DNA of 64,000 bases from Antedon bifida (taxonomy: Eukaryota; Echinodermata; Crinoidea; Comatulida; Antedonidae). Positions 1 to 12,534 of this stretch are shown here, piece by piece. The stretch covers positions 29,266,501-29,330,500 of the forward strand of contig OY727094.1 of assembly GCA_963402885.1 (NCBI GenBank), in the 5' to 3' direction. The notes beneath the pieces were generated by a model. It did no database searches. It was given only the letters and a program-made list of their open reading frames with translations, and had not been told where the DNA came from. The position numbers and the translations under genes were made by a program. How positions within the stretch are numbered: the first letter of the stretch is position 1; each line of letters opens with the position of its first letter.

Positions 1-109
1 CATAGTGTATTAATAGTGCATGATTCCATGTCTATGAATTTAAACCTATAGCAATTACATACTTCAGATAATCGACCTGCAAAACTGACTTATGATTTTC
101 TTCTACTAG

Positions 110-2298
110 GGTTGTGTTTGGACCAGAGCTAGTCATGCTTGGACCTGATGAACAATTTACTCAATTGAGTCTGTCTGGAGGCAAGCCAAAAAGACCAAAC
201 GTCATCAAATCTTTGTGCCTTTTGCTTGGCCCAGATTTTTGCACTGATATCATCGTCATTGAGACTGCTGACCACGCTAGATTGCAGCTTCAGTTGTCAT
301 ACAACTGGTAGGTTTTAATATATTAATCGTTATCACTATATGTCAGTCAATCGTCCATCAATTAATTCCATTCAATGTCAATTCAACCAGTTGATTTTTT
401 TTGCTTTTATTTGTTTTGACAATCCTAATGACATGAATGAATTATGTTTGATGCTAGAAACATGCAAGATTTCCATAACAGCTTTAAGAAAAGAGAACTC
501 CTCTGGCAATGATGTACTTTTCAGGATTGACTCTTCTCTGTCATTGCCAATTTCTTTAATGTTTTTTTTTGCTTTGGAACTCTTACAATCCTTATTCTGA
601 ATTGTTCTGAGACAACAATAGATAATTATCTAAATGTTTTATAATTTTTTTGAATCAGGCATTTTGAAGTAAATGATAAGAAGGACGAAAAGGATTCAGC
701 CAAGTTGTTCAGTGTTCCTGACTTTGTTGGAGATGCATGCAAGGCTATCGCCTCCCGAATTAGAGGAGCAGTTGCTGGAGTACAGTTTGATGATTTTCAT
801 AAGGTAACCAAAACATTTCAGTCTTTCAATCTGAATGATTAATAATAATAACAATCAAACACTTATATTGTATCAGATAAAAATGTTTCATTATTTTGAG
901 CATCTTGATCTAACTGCGACATACCAACAAATATATTTATTATTCTAGTTTATACTAATATGATTAAAATGAGTAAATAAATAAATTCTTCTTCTCTTAG
1001 AATTCTGCAAAGATCATCCGTGCATCTGTTTTTGGATATGGTGAGAATCAGAAGGTCCGAGACAGATTCTTGTTCCCTCAGAACAACCTTGTTGTTACCA
1101 GCATTGATATCCAATCAGTGGAACCAGTTGACCAACGCACAAGAGATGCTTTGCAAAAGTCTGTTCAGTTGGCAATTGAGATTACAACCAACTCTCAGGA
1201 AGCTGCGGCTAGGTATGTGTGGTGTTCTGTTTATTGATTTGTATACTATGACCTACCAAGTCTCATTTATTCAACAAGGGCCCTGTCATGCTTTGCTTTG
1301 ATATTAAAAAAAATTTACTTCAACTTGGCATCTCAAGAACAGAATAATACTGGCATCTCGCTAATTTTTCTGAAAAAAAAGTAGTATTTATGGTAGAAGC
1401 CTGCATTGATTTCCAAATTTCTTTCCATGCAAAAGTGGCAAATTTCTGTTTTGATGTGGCAGTACAATTTGTAATTTAATACTGTAATCTTCCATTAGTC
1501 GGGAATTAATTTGAATAATGTATTTGTTCATTTAGACATGAAGCCGAAAGGCTTGAGCAAGAAGCAAAGGGTCGTCTAGAACGTCAAAAAATCTTGGACG
1601 AAGCCGAAGCAGAGAAAGCCCGAAAGGAACTGTTGGAACTTCAGGCCAACAGTGCAGCTGTTGAAAGCACAGGACAGGCTAAAGCTGAGGCTCAGTCCCG
1701 TGCAGAAGCTGCCAGGATTGAAGGAGAGGCAGCTGTAGAACAGGCTAAGCTCAAGGCAGAGGCTGCAAAGATTGAAGCTGTAAGTTATAACTATAAAGTT
1801 TGATAGTGTAGTCAGAGCTTTACACCTTTTGTTTTGTATCAACTGCATACAGATATTTCTTGTTAATAATAGGCCTGCTGTATGTATGAAATTGAGAAAC
1901 AATATAGATTTAATATAATACTGCTTGATAAACAAGTAAATTAGATCATAATATTTATCTGAAACTGTGTTGGCTGATTCAACTTTTTCCTGCAGGAATC
2001 TGAACTCGATAGATTGAAAATTGCAAGAGAGGCAGAGAACAAGTACATCGGTCAGCAGAACGAAATGGAGATTAGCAAGACCAAAGAAATGGCTGACATT
2101 GAGACATCCAAATTCCACAGCATGGTGTCAACCATCGGAGCAGACACCATCAAAGCCATTGCTACATCAGGACCAGAGATGCAGGTGAAGTTGCTGCAAT
2201 CTCTAGGCCTCAAGTCCACCTTGATCACGGATGGTAGCAGTCCAATCAATCTCTTTAACACCGCCAATGGTCTCATTGGTGCTCTTAAGTCAGAATAA
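110..2298 (+). CDS. MVP: Major vault protein, C-terminal part (5' end lies outside the window)
   Basis: Exons: 110-307, 659-803, 1001-1212, 1536-1779, 1996-2298 (TAA). Frame and phase are continuous, giving 366 residues, about the last 40% of a protein that is near 890 residues in other animals. MVP is the main structural protein of the cytoplasmic vault ribonucleoprotein particle. The first exon carries the family hallmark around [14 protein letters not shown] and [20 protein letters not shown]. Exons 1-3 correspond to the shoulder (SPFH-like) domain. Exon 4 and the start of exon 5 are a long Glu/Ala/Lys/Arg-rich helix, the cap helix, which packs side by side in the particle. The end ([18 protein letters not shown], then [15 protein letters not shown]) matches the cap ring. 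The first base of exon 110 completes a codon begun upstream. All donors and acceptors are GT/AG. Recognition is secure. Confidence 0.97.
1796..1823. repeat. Solo terminal repeat of MITE family 1
   Basis: A piece containing GATAGTGTAGTCAGAGCTT matches the right terminal inverted repeat of the MITEs at 18436, 33838, 35348 and 41934. It starts 16 bases after the splice donor of MVP exon 4. No partner terminus is visible nearby, so it is a remnant. Confidence 0.6.
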
Positions 2299-3708
2299 AG
2301 AATTTGTGTATGACACGAGATGGTAGTATTGAATACTTTGAGTAACCAGTGAAGACTGGTGTGTATTGCAGGGAATTAGATGAATTACTAAAGTATTGTG
2401 TAATATGTAGACAAATAGGCCATTTGAATTGTATGATTCTTTGAGTGAGTTAGTTACACATTGTGGAATACCAGATGCTAGTTGAAGATAACTGGAGAGT
2501 ACGTTCTTCTGTGCAATTATTTATAGTACAGCAATTCATTTATGGTAGCATGAGCTGTTGACATTTTGATTCTCTTTGTCAGCCATAACAGCTTCACATT
2601 TCACTTTCACATCTCGTATAACATCTGTTTGATACAATTTCACATTGATTCATCACCTGTGTGTATACAGTATAGTTTAATGGTTAATTGAGCAGAGCTG
2701 CTGCCTTACCATTAATGTAAAACTCTAAAATAAAATTTAAAAGGTTATAGGTCATTCTAATATAGACGGTACTCCAAAATAAAATTAAGAATTGTTTGAT
2801 TAATAATTTTTATTTTTGGTGCATCTATATTATGCAATTAATATGTATTTAATTTTAATTGGTAATTTTATAAGCAAAAACAAAACAATATTTACTAGTA
2901 TATATAATTGTTGTAGTTACAGTACATTTCATTTTTGTTTTCAATTTAGCAATTTACTGGACTTTTACTGTAGTTCAGAATGTAAGATATATGAAATATT
3001 ATATAGTATTATTATGTTCATCCTATGAAATCTAAAGCATGTAAATATCTCTCAGAATACCGTTTATAAATGTTAAAACAAGAGAAGGAACTTTCTATGA
3101 AATAAAAACTATATGGCAACTTATAATTGTAGTATTTGCATCTTTTAAATTCTTTGTTGCATCTTTTAAATTCTTTCGTTGGATTCTTTGTCAATTGAAA
3201 CCATTAAACACATGCATAAAACAGATTGATTTCATCTTGCTACGTTTAATTCAGTATCTCTTGTAATAATTGTTAATAAAATATTACTTTCTTCTTATTT
3301 ATGCAATCAGCAAAGATATTTTCAGCTTCGCTCATATTTTTTGTGATCATCCATTTTAAATAATGTACGTCGATCAGCCTTCAAACATAACTAAAATATA
3401 GTAATAGTAACATCACGTGGTCATGCTTATTCACTATTTGAACAAATAATTGGGATCAAAGAACACGGATAATGAAAACCGTCATTATCCAATCAGACCG
3501 TAAGTCAGCTACGATGTGATTTTATCGTGTCCGACCGAAACACACAACAGAAAATAGCGAAGCTCTTCTGGTCAAATATTTGTAACATGTCCTCTTATCT
3601 AGACAGCAGGCAGACGATTTGATGAATATTGATCTACCGACGAAGAAGGAATACTTATTCCAAGTTTTGGTGTCGGACACCGTATAGCTATTGATCGGTA
3701 TACCGACA
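2299..3708. other. MVP 3' untranslated region and intergenic DNA
   Basis: AT-rich stretch with no convincing coding exon. Possible MVP polyadenylation signals (AATAAA) occur near 2730 and 3100. The promoter and 5' untranslated region of the first Roco gene must lie towards the right end. I see no clear TATA box. Confidence 0.5.
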
Positions 3709-6700
3709 ATGGCTTCTGTAAAATACACAGCGTAAGTTTCAATTCGCATATCCATACAGGTAATACGGGAAGGAAGTGTATTATAATAAGCCTACATCAA
3801 GCAGTATAATCCTCTGATTAGTAGGCCTACTACTGTAGGTCGAAAATGCATTTTGAGGCATGTATGAGCCAGATAAAATGTAAAATTATTCATAGGCCCA
3901 TACAAATTTTGTGGCTTGGTGGTTGTGATGCTTGGCTACCACTCCAAGGGTCCTGGGTTCAAGTCCCGTCACATGTCAGGATTTTTTCTAAGGACAAAAT
4001 TACAACTCCACTCCCAAAGACTTGTAATAAGACTTTGTTTATGTAGAGCATCTTGTGTATATGTTTGTCTACCCTCTGAGGGTCCCTAATGATCAGCAAT
4101 TGATGGATGGATCACCCTCATTAAATATGGTTAAAAAAAAAAATAATAATAAGGTTTCCAGCAGCTCACTATTATACAGTATCATGAGTATTAATTGTTG
4201 TCTTTAGTTTGCGTACCTGAGTATGATTTTTTTGAAGGGCGAGGAAAGTAAATTTTGATTCTATTCCATCAACCCTTTGAAATAACAAGCAAAAAATGAA
4301 TTTGCCTATTTTGACGACCATCATAATATACGGTACATTTTACCTGGGTTTTATTACCCTGATAAGCGAGGTATAAAAAATACCTCTGCCCTGATCGCGC
4401 GCAGAACGTCTAGTCTGTGAATGATACATTTAATTGAAAATACTTTTTCCTGGCCCTACCGCTACCACTAGAACTACATGCCCCATAAATTAACTTACAG
4501 ACATCTTTTTTTTCTTGTTTTAACATGCAGTGAAGAGGTGTTTGATAACTTGAAAAACTGGCAATATGTTGAAGAGATTATATTAGAGCAACCGGGGATT
4601 CTTAATAAAAGATACGTACGTTCATTGACTTCATTATTTTGGTAGATGTATGATAATTATGAAGTTTAATACCTTACTGTTTTGTTTACACTTATTCTTA
4701 TCGATCGGTTAATATAGAATGGTGTAACTATTTTACGTCACGTTGTGTACTCAAAAAGCCACTCTGAGGAATTCTTGTTGACAGCGTTGAACTACTCGAC
4801 AACTAGAGATATCGAAGAACTAGACCAGGAGGGACAGGTAAGTAGAATACAAATTTGTATGTTTTCGTAGTAGACACAGGGCAATATAACAACAGGATGC
4901 TGAGCTCCGGAGATCAAAGGGGTTTATTTGTGGTTGCGACACGATCAGTATCAGGTACCACGCCCATTTATCAGAAACCCCGCGCCGAATGTACAGGCTA
5001 CGGTACTGTTGGTATTTGTCGCAGCCAGACATCAGATCAGATCAAAGTTCCTATCTTGGCAAAGACATAATAATAATAATACTAAAACAATAACAATTAC
5101 TGTATTACTATATAATGACATCATTAATATTATCATTAATGTTAACAATAGCAGTATCATTATCATTCATGATTATCAGTATTTATTTCATGATTATTTA
5201 TATACATTATTGTATCTTGCAGTTTTCTAATATACTACATCCATTATCAGTTCAGGGATTTTCTAAAGCGGTAGCGTATGTGTTGGATGTAACATCAAAG
5301 AGAATCAATTCACCAGACAAGGTATATTGCATTGTAATATACTCACTTTGAAACGATTGGTTATAATTAATAGTTTAGCAATAGTTATATCTTATCATAC
5401 ACAGTGTTTGATCACTATTTTGTTTGTTTCTTTTATGCAGGATGGAAGTACACCACTTCATTGGTTGTTGAGATCTAACTTATCTTTCGAAAAACATCGT
5501 GACACTGCTAAAATACTTCTAGATGGTGGAGCAGCAGTTTATTATAATAACAATGTGAAGATTCTTTATTATTAATTTTAGAAAATTCTACAAGTGAACA
5601 GTTTTTATAACATGTGGTGGCAATACCCTCATTGTCGATCTGTACATACGTACAAACAGACATCTTCGGTGACCGTAATTCTGACGATATGGGCATGTTT
5701 GTCAGTTTGTCATTACAAAATTCACGATCTGTATGTTGATAAACTTGCGAACAAACCTGAGAGATTGTTCCTATACGATATAACACTTTTCTAAATATCA
5801 ATAATTTAATTCAATTTTCGTTCAAAATTAATTTCGACCAAAATCAACAAACACCATAATGTATATGTATAAAAACAAAACAAGAAAGTATCATTGGTCG
5901 AGGGACATAGAGACTCAAATAATTCCGTCGCTGTCACCACTCCTCATGACACATACTAATTACAAACGTATTTAAACATAGAACAAATTTTATAATTAAT
6001 TAAAAAAAAAACATTTTAACAATCAGTTGAAGGCACAAGTCCGTAGTATTTACGGTGCATGATTGTCCTTTCAGGAAGGCTTGACACCATTTGACAAGTA
6101 TATCCATAATCCGTGTAGCGAATATGAAGATAGAGCCAAGCAGAAAGAAGAACTCTTACAGCTTTTGAAAAGTAAGAAGATTTTACCGATTTCAATCAAA
6201 CTGAAATTTTAAAATCAAAATCGAACTCATCCTATAATAATTAGTCTGGTTTTAGTTGCCAACTTTCTAAATAACTTGACTAGTTAACTGAATTTTCACG
6301 CCAGTTAAAATGTACGCTCACAACATTTTACCCCACTGTTATATGGGTATGAAATCAAAATACAGACAAACAGAAGAAAGATGACTACACATAATAAAGT
6401 AATTTTATTTTAAATAGGTCAAGCCCCTCTTGAAGTATTGGCAAGAGGTGCGGAGGCTAACATTGCCTGTCTTGATGCCATACGAGAGGGTAGCAAGTCT
6501 GTCTATCAAACACGTTTAATGCTTGTAGGACAAGAGCGCGTTGGTAAAACCAGTCTAGTGAAAGCGCTTACAGAACAAGAGTAAGCAACTTTGGATAATA
6601 TTAGTCTATAACATCCATCTTTTTTTTGCACAAGAAATATCATTCACTTAATAAATGAATTTAAAATTTCATCTATCCATTAATTGTATAATTCTTTAGA

Positions 6701-9700
6701 GAATGCCACCTTTGCCCCGGATGTAGGCCTACTCATGACAGAATCGCCGTTTTTCTTCTTAATTTCTTTTTTTTAAACACCATTATTAAGATTTGATGTT
6801 ACTGAGCCAGTGACAGATGGAATTGAAGCTTCGTTAACGTGCACAGTGAATGTTAGGAACACCACCAACTGGAAGCCAAATAAAACCAATGGTAGGCCTT
6901 ATACAAAATATTATATCTTTTCTAATGAGTAATATAAGACTAATTTCTTAATTCTAAAATATAATCTGTAATTTGCTATATACTTCTTAAAATAATTAAA
7001 ATCGAAGAAAATGCATTGTGATACTAAAATGAAGATAAGATCATTCATTTCATAAAAACAATATCGAACATGACATTTGGTCTCCTGATGGTTAAAACAC
7101 ACAGATATTGTACAGTGATTTCACTTGCTCCATACGGCGATTTTTATTCTAGATGTAATTCTAGGTGTAATGTTTTCTTGGTTACGCTTATTATTAAAAA
7201 CTCCAAGTCAAACAAGACAGGAATATTTGCAGGCAATTGCAGAAAACATGACGACAAAGCTGCTGCAGAAGAAAGATGATAAACAAAACAACCAGGCGAG
7301 CAAGAATACGGTCACTGATGTAAAGTCTTAAATAATTGTAATATCTTATTATTTACAAACTTATACCATAATGGTATACTGTGCATCGATGCATTTTATT
7401 AGCCAATGGCTCCATCTGTGAGACTGACCTAAAACACCATTAAAAAATTGATTTTTTCATACTTTACGAGAGGTAATAGTATGTTGCTTGTGGTAACGGT
7501 AATCGATGTGAATTGCTCATAACTGTATGTGGGAATCACACATTCTACATTTTGATATTGATTAATCAATGTTTCCTTCAAAGGAGGAAAGAAAAGAAAA
7601 AGAAGAAAATATAGAGTCCGACCATTCGGGAGCAGACGATAAAATCGACCCATTTCCAGACTCGTTGTCCGCAGATATAGGTATTACCTTGCATACTGTA
7701 CTCAATAATATTGGAATCACATTTATTTGTCCATTGGTTGGATTAGCTTATCCTTGGGATTGGTTTAACTATAGATATAAAACTTTCACGTTATATTCTT
7801 TGTATAGGCTATGAAAACGAAAAGAATCCAGCAGGAAGGATACCTTCAAAAGAGGAACCAGAAGTTCCCGAAGAAGTTTTTAAACTTGTCTTGAAAGGGC
7901 TTAAAGAAAATGAAAAACAACTAGAGCACACAAAATTGAAGGGGAAGCTTGATGACTTGACTCTCAACATCTGGGATTTTGCTGGGCAAGATATCTATTA
8001 TATTACCCATCAGGTAGCACGATAACCGAAATGAGCATTTAATGATCTGGTATTTAAAGATTCGATTGTTTAATATAGCTAAGAAATGAGACTGTATTTT
8101 TTCCCACTATTTCGCCTTTAAAAATTCAAATGAATTATTTTATGTTTAGATGTTCCTAGTTTCGCGTGCTGTTTATATCATTTGTTTCAATCTTTGCCAC
8201 GACCTCGATGCACCAGCTAAAGTAGAAGTATTCAACAGACATGGTGAAATGGTAAGCAAGTTAAGTTTACTTTTACTATTTTCACCCAATCACCGTGGTA
8301 GAGTGTGAAACAAACTAGTTCGCAGATTCTAAGCACAGAGATACATATACTATATTTATAAAGGACGAGTAAATAAATGTGAATTGAAATAACATACACA
8401 TATACTATAAATTCAAAAGAAAAAAGAAAGAAGCTAAATCAAAGAGAGAGTTTTGTAAAAGTTGTTTCGTTAGGATAATTTTATTTTATTTTTTTATTTT
8501 ATTTCAACCACATCCAACAGCGAAAAATCGCCAATTACAGGATGCCTTAAAACTCTTTAGATATAAATATAGAATTAAAAGAAGCACTACCGATATAACG
8601 TTTGACCTTATTAAATTTACATAATATCGTGTTACATTCATATTTATAACATAAAAGTGTATATTTATAGATTTCTGTTGCTGACCATTATATGAACAAC
8701 TCGGATTTTGTGACCTTCTGGTCACGTTCAATTTATTCAAACACAACTGAAAATCCAATACAGTCGAATCAGAAGCAGCTATCACCGCCCATATTTATCG
8801 TTGGCACACACAGAGATAACTTACCTGGAAATGACGAAGAGAGACAAGCTCTTGTAAGTAATTGATACAAATAATAAAACCTACCAACTTTCACAATCTA
8901 CATCATACCAACATGAAATATTTCCTTTTTGAAAGAGCCATTTAAAAAGCGCAGAGTACTTACTCGAACGTTTCGATCAGAAATATGTATCACCTGACTG
9001 CTTGTTTGGTCATGATGACATCGGCTGTTGGTGACTTCAATAAACTGTTATGTTCTTAAAAAAACTACTGAGGTTTTAGCTTTCGATTCATTTGAAAAAT
9101 AATAAAATAACATAACATAACATCAAAACATCTACCGTATTTACTTTTACAATTTTGTGACGCTTTCTAATAATTAAGATGTCATATTAAGACGATGATA
9201 CCGCATGACTGTTAAGCCGATTTTCCACTAGGCGAATTTGTTCCCGCAAATCGAAAGCTTCAGCATTATGCATGCGTAGAGAAGGATTTGGAAGATGGAA
9301 ACATGTATACGCATGCGTATAAGCTGCAAACAAATCCGCCTAGTGGAAAACCTGCTTTAATAACATCCAAGTATGCCCAATTATGGGTTGAAGACTTTTT
9401 TTTTTCTTTTACTAGATTAACTCACCTTTATTTACATACTTATTTCGAATAAATACTTATCTTTGTAATCAATCAGTTGTTTCTCTTATTTTGTTATTGA
9501 ATTTACAGTATACAGTATAACAATATAATATAACACCACAGGCGCCAGGCATTAATTTTGATATTCTGACAATGAATTATATAATATATAATATACATAC
9601 ATTTCTTTTTATATTTCTTTTTTATAAGACATGATGTTTTGTCATCATTATTTAGTACGTAAAATGACGACAAGTTTTACCTAATTTCTGTAGGCTGAAG

Positions 9701-12534
9701 AAAAATTAAAAGTGGTTAAGAAATCATTAAAGCGGACGCCATATGAAGGGCATGTCGTTAGCAAGTTTTATGCCATTGACAACAGTCTTAGATCACCATT
9801 GGACAAATCTATTATTGAGCTGAGGGAACATATCACAGAGGTTGCCAAGAATGAACGCTACATGGGTGAAAAAATTCCATTAAAGTGGCTGAATTTCTTG
9901 AATAAAATTGAACAGTTGCGTCACCAGGAAAAACATTCAATTAACTTCAAAGAAGCAAGTAATATTTTGAATTGTTAACCGAATGATGATTTTTTAGGTA
10001 ACCAACGTGTTCGAGTTGTTTTGGTCAAACTCTCGTCCACGTTGATATACAATGTTAACATTGTTAAATAGAATGAACAACCAATTTGAAAGTTACTTAA
10101 CTCTTGAAATTATGTCATACATACAGGCGTACATTTTCTTCGACAAGACATAAGTCTTTTTTCCTTTTATCTATATCTTATCTTTATATTTCAGGTAAAC
10201 GACCTCGCGGCTAAATGTGGTATCGTCAACAGAATTCAGTTGTTTACTATGCTCCACTTCTATCATGATCTTGGAAACATCATCTACTATGGCGAATATG
10301 AAACACCAGACAATGCTCTTAACGACATTATCATTCTGAGTTCACAGTGGTTAATTTGTATATTCAGTAGAGTCATCACTGTAAAGAATTCATCAGAACA
10401 GGTATGCAATTTTGTTTCTACAAAAATGAACATCATTTTTGGTTCCCAGTACTACAGGGAGCTTTCCATTTGGGACAAAAACATAAAAAAGTGAAATAAA
10501 ATACGTACATAAAAAACATGTCAATATCGGTCGCCCACGACCAGTCAGCACTCCCGGCACGACCGGTTAGCACCAAACATGTGTCAAGGTAGGGAGCGAT
10601 ATGATCTCCTAATTCGCACAATGAATTAACATAAATCGAAAGTTGTATAGTACTTTCTCTTGTGATTGGTCAAATAACTTGCGTGAACGTCATTGAGAGC
10701 GTCAGTGTCTACTATTATATGAGCCAAGTTTGTAGACTATTATTTTACTTATATTTTGCTAAACATTATACATTATATAAATTTGTCTGTTGAAGTGGGC
10801 AAGATTTGCGAGTTCATGGGCAAGACTTGATGAAGAAGGAATTCTTGAAGAGAAGCTACTTAGACACCTGTGGCACGATCTTCTTGAACAGTTTGAAGGT
10901 TTGTTGCAGTTAATGCAGAAGTTTGACTTGTTGTGCCTTAAGACATCTATCGAGGTAATTGTTGCCGAATAGTGAAGGAATTACTCAATGGTCCAATTAC
11001 AGTTATACTGATCAATTTAGAGAAGCTTTGAGACAACTGTATACCTATTCAAATTGTAATGTACATCGTAGTTCAATTAAATTAAAATGTATTGTGCTAA
11101 TGTGTAAATTGTTTTCTAATTTCAAAAGAACTCGGAAAGATGCGATCGTGTTTTCTACGCACCATCATTATTGAAGAAACAATGTGAAGATGTTTGTGTT
11201 GATGACTGGATGGATTCTACATCGGTTGTGATTCTGTACATAGACTTCAATGGTTTCTTACCAGAAGGTCTCTTTCATCGGCTTCTTGTGCAACTTGTGA
11301 ATTGGTCACAGACTATGGGAGGTGAACCTAAGCTCTTCTATCAACAGGCAAACTTGTATGTTGACGAAGATCACAGCATGATCATCAGAATTTTTCCTGA
11401 GAAGAGATCTTTTATTCAGGTAAACATTAAGGTGAAACGAAACATATATGGTTTATTATCATGTATAAGCCTAAAATAAATAAGCTAAAAAACAATTAAC
11501 AGAAATAAGATAGTACGCTAGAAGTGACTGAATGATTTGCATAAAGATAACAAAAGTAATAATCATAATTAATGTCACGGTGACTTGTATTGTAGGTAGC
11601 TATCAAACATGCTAACCACGTTGACAGCCTAGAACCACGACCAGATGTCTGCAAACAGGTGAGTAATTTTACATTTGCTGCTATCAAAATTTTGCAATCT
11701 TTTGTGACTTTTGCTGTAAGATAAAGCTCAGTCTTGATAGGTTATAAGCTTAAGGATTTCGACCGATGTAAGCTTCGATATTTATGCGCTTTTCCCGGGT
11801 TCATATAAGTAGCATGTGACGTCACCAGCCTTAGTATTAAGGTACTCATTTGCATAATGGATGTGTCATCTGATTTTTTACAGGTGTGGAAGCAAGTGGA
11901 CTGCTCATTAAGTCGAATCAGTCACACCTGGATGAAACGCTCCAGTTATGAGTTCCGCGTTCTCTGCAATGTTTGTGACAAAGCCAACAATCACTTCCAT
12001 GACCTTAACAAATGTCTGCAAAGAAGACGTGTTCAATGTGGGCTTGAACGAATGCAAACCGAATGTACTTCGGCGACAATGATGGTAATGTAATCATTCG
12101 TGAATCCATGTCTATTAAATACAATGATTGATTTACAAGTATAAAAAGGTTTATGGCTATGAATCTCTGTTATTTTAGATTTCACGTCAACTGTAGTTCC
12201 TGTGACATCATCGGATATGCCACCCTTTCTGGAATCGCTTAAAGGAGTCTACCAGGAAATTACTTCGCCACTGCTTCCCTTTGATCTGATGACAGAGATC
12301 TGCGTTAAACTGGACCCACATGATCCACTCTCCCGTGACTGGCGTGGGCTAGCCAGCAAACTTGGTTATGATCGCTATATCAACTTTTTAGAAAGGACGG
12401 AAAGTCCTACTATGTGCGTGATGAATGGGTGGTCTCACAAAGGTTTGTCAGTAGATGATCTCAAGACGTGCTTAGTTGCCATGGACCGTTGTGATGTCGT
12501 ACGGTTGATTGATGAATACAGTATATCAACTTAG
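3709..12534 (+). CDS. Roco protein A: ankyrin repeats, Roc GTPase, COR, UNC5-type death domain
   Basis: Exons: 3709-3731, 4531-4615, 4718-4837, 5223-5321, 5441-5554, 6075-6171, 6418-6580, 6791-6891, 7153-7319, 7584-7680, 7808-8013, 8150-8251, 8671-8853, 9694-9954, 10195-10401, 10796-10954, 11129-11419, 11596-11658, 11884-about 12064, 12179-12534. About 1,024 residues. Ankyrin-like repeats (DGSTPLHWLL) span residues 40-180. Roc follows: P-loop VGQERVGKTS (216-225), TDGI (about 242), WDFAGQ (411), VGTHRDN (G4, about 500). COR spans about 520-830. The last exon is a death domain with DWRGLASKLGYDRY, closest to the UNC5 type. The architecture resembles DAPK1 without its kinase domain. Start ATG is followed by ASVKYTA, matching paralogue B. 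The exon 14 donor is GC (gcaagt). The last intron is uncertain: the obvious donor after 12084 breaks the frame, while a weak one after 12064 keeps it. Exons 9, 10 and 5' of 11 are low-complexity and least certain. Confidence 0.87.
3905..4146 (+). repeat. tRNA-derived SINE in intron 1 of Roco A
   Basis: A tRNA-like head has an A box (TGGCTTGGTGG, from about 3912) and a B box (GGGTTCAAGTCCC, 3955-3967), the RNA polymerase III internal promoter. It is followed by a tRNA-unrelated body and an A-rich tail at 4132-4143. This is the standard layout of a tRNA-derived SINE. I could not identify clear target-site duplications. Confidence 0.75.
9212..9359. repeat. MITE family 2 copy
   Basis: About 148 bases with inverted ends: TTTTCCACTAGGCGAATTTG on the left and the near-complement CAAATCCGCCTAGTGGAAAA on the right. 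The interior is self-complementary around ACGCATGCGTATAAGCT. There is no coding capacity. It lies in the Roco A intron 8854-9693. A second copy is at 48726-48890. Confidence 0.75.

Noticed and set aside
1576..2118. 180-residue open frame on the minus strand across MVP exons 4 and 5
   Set aside because: It is the antisense of the MVP cap-helix exons and the intron between them, with low-complexity Phe/Leu/Ser content. No family resemblance.
3905..3985. Functional tRNA gene
   Set aside because: A and B boxes are present but the outer acceptor stem does not pair convincingly, and a SINE body with an A tail follows.
10504..10612. Further family 3 MITE
   Set aside because: It contains CGACC and GGTTAG words and GGGAGCG but lacks clear terminal inverted repeats.
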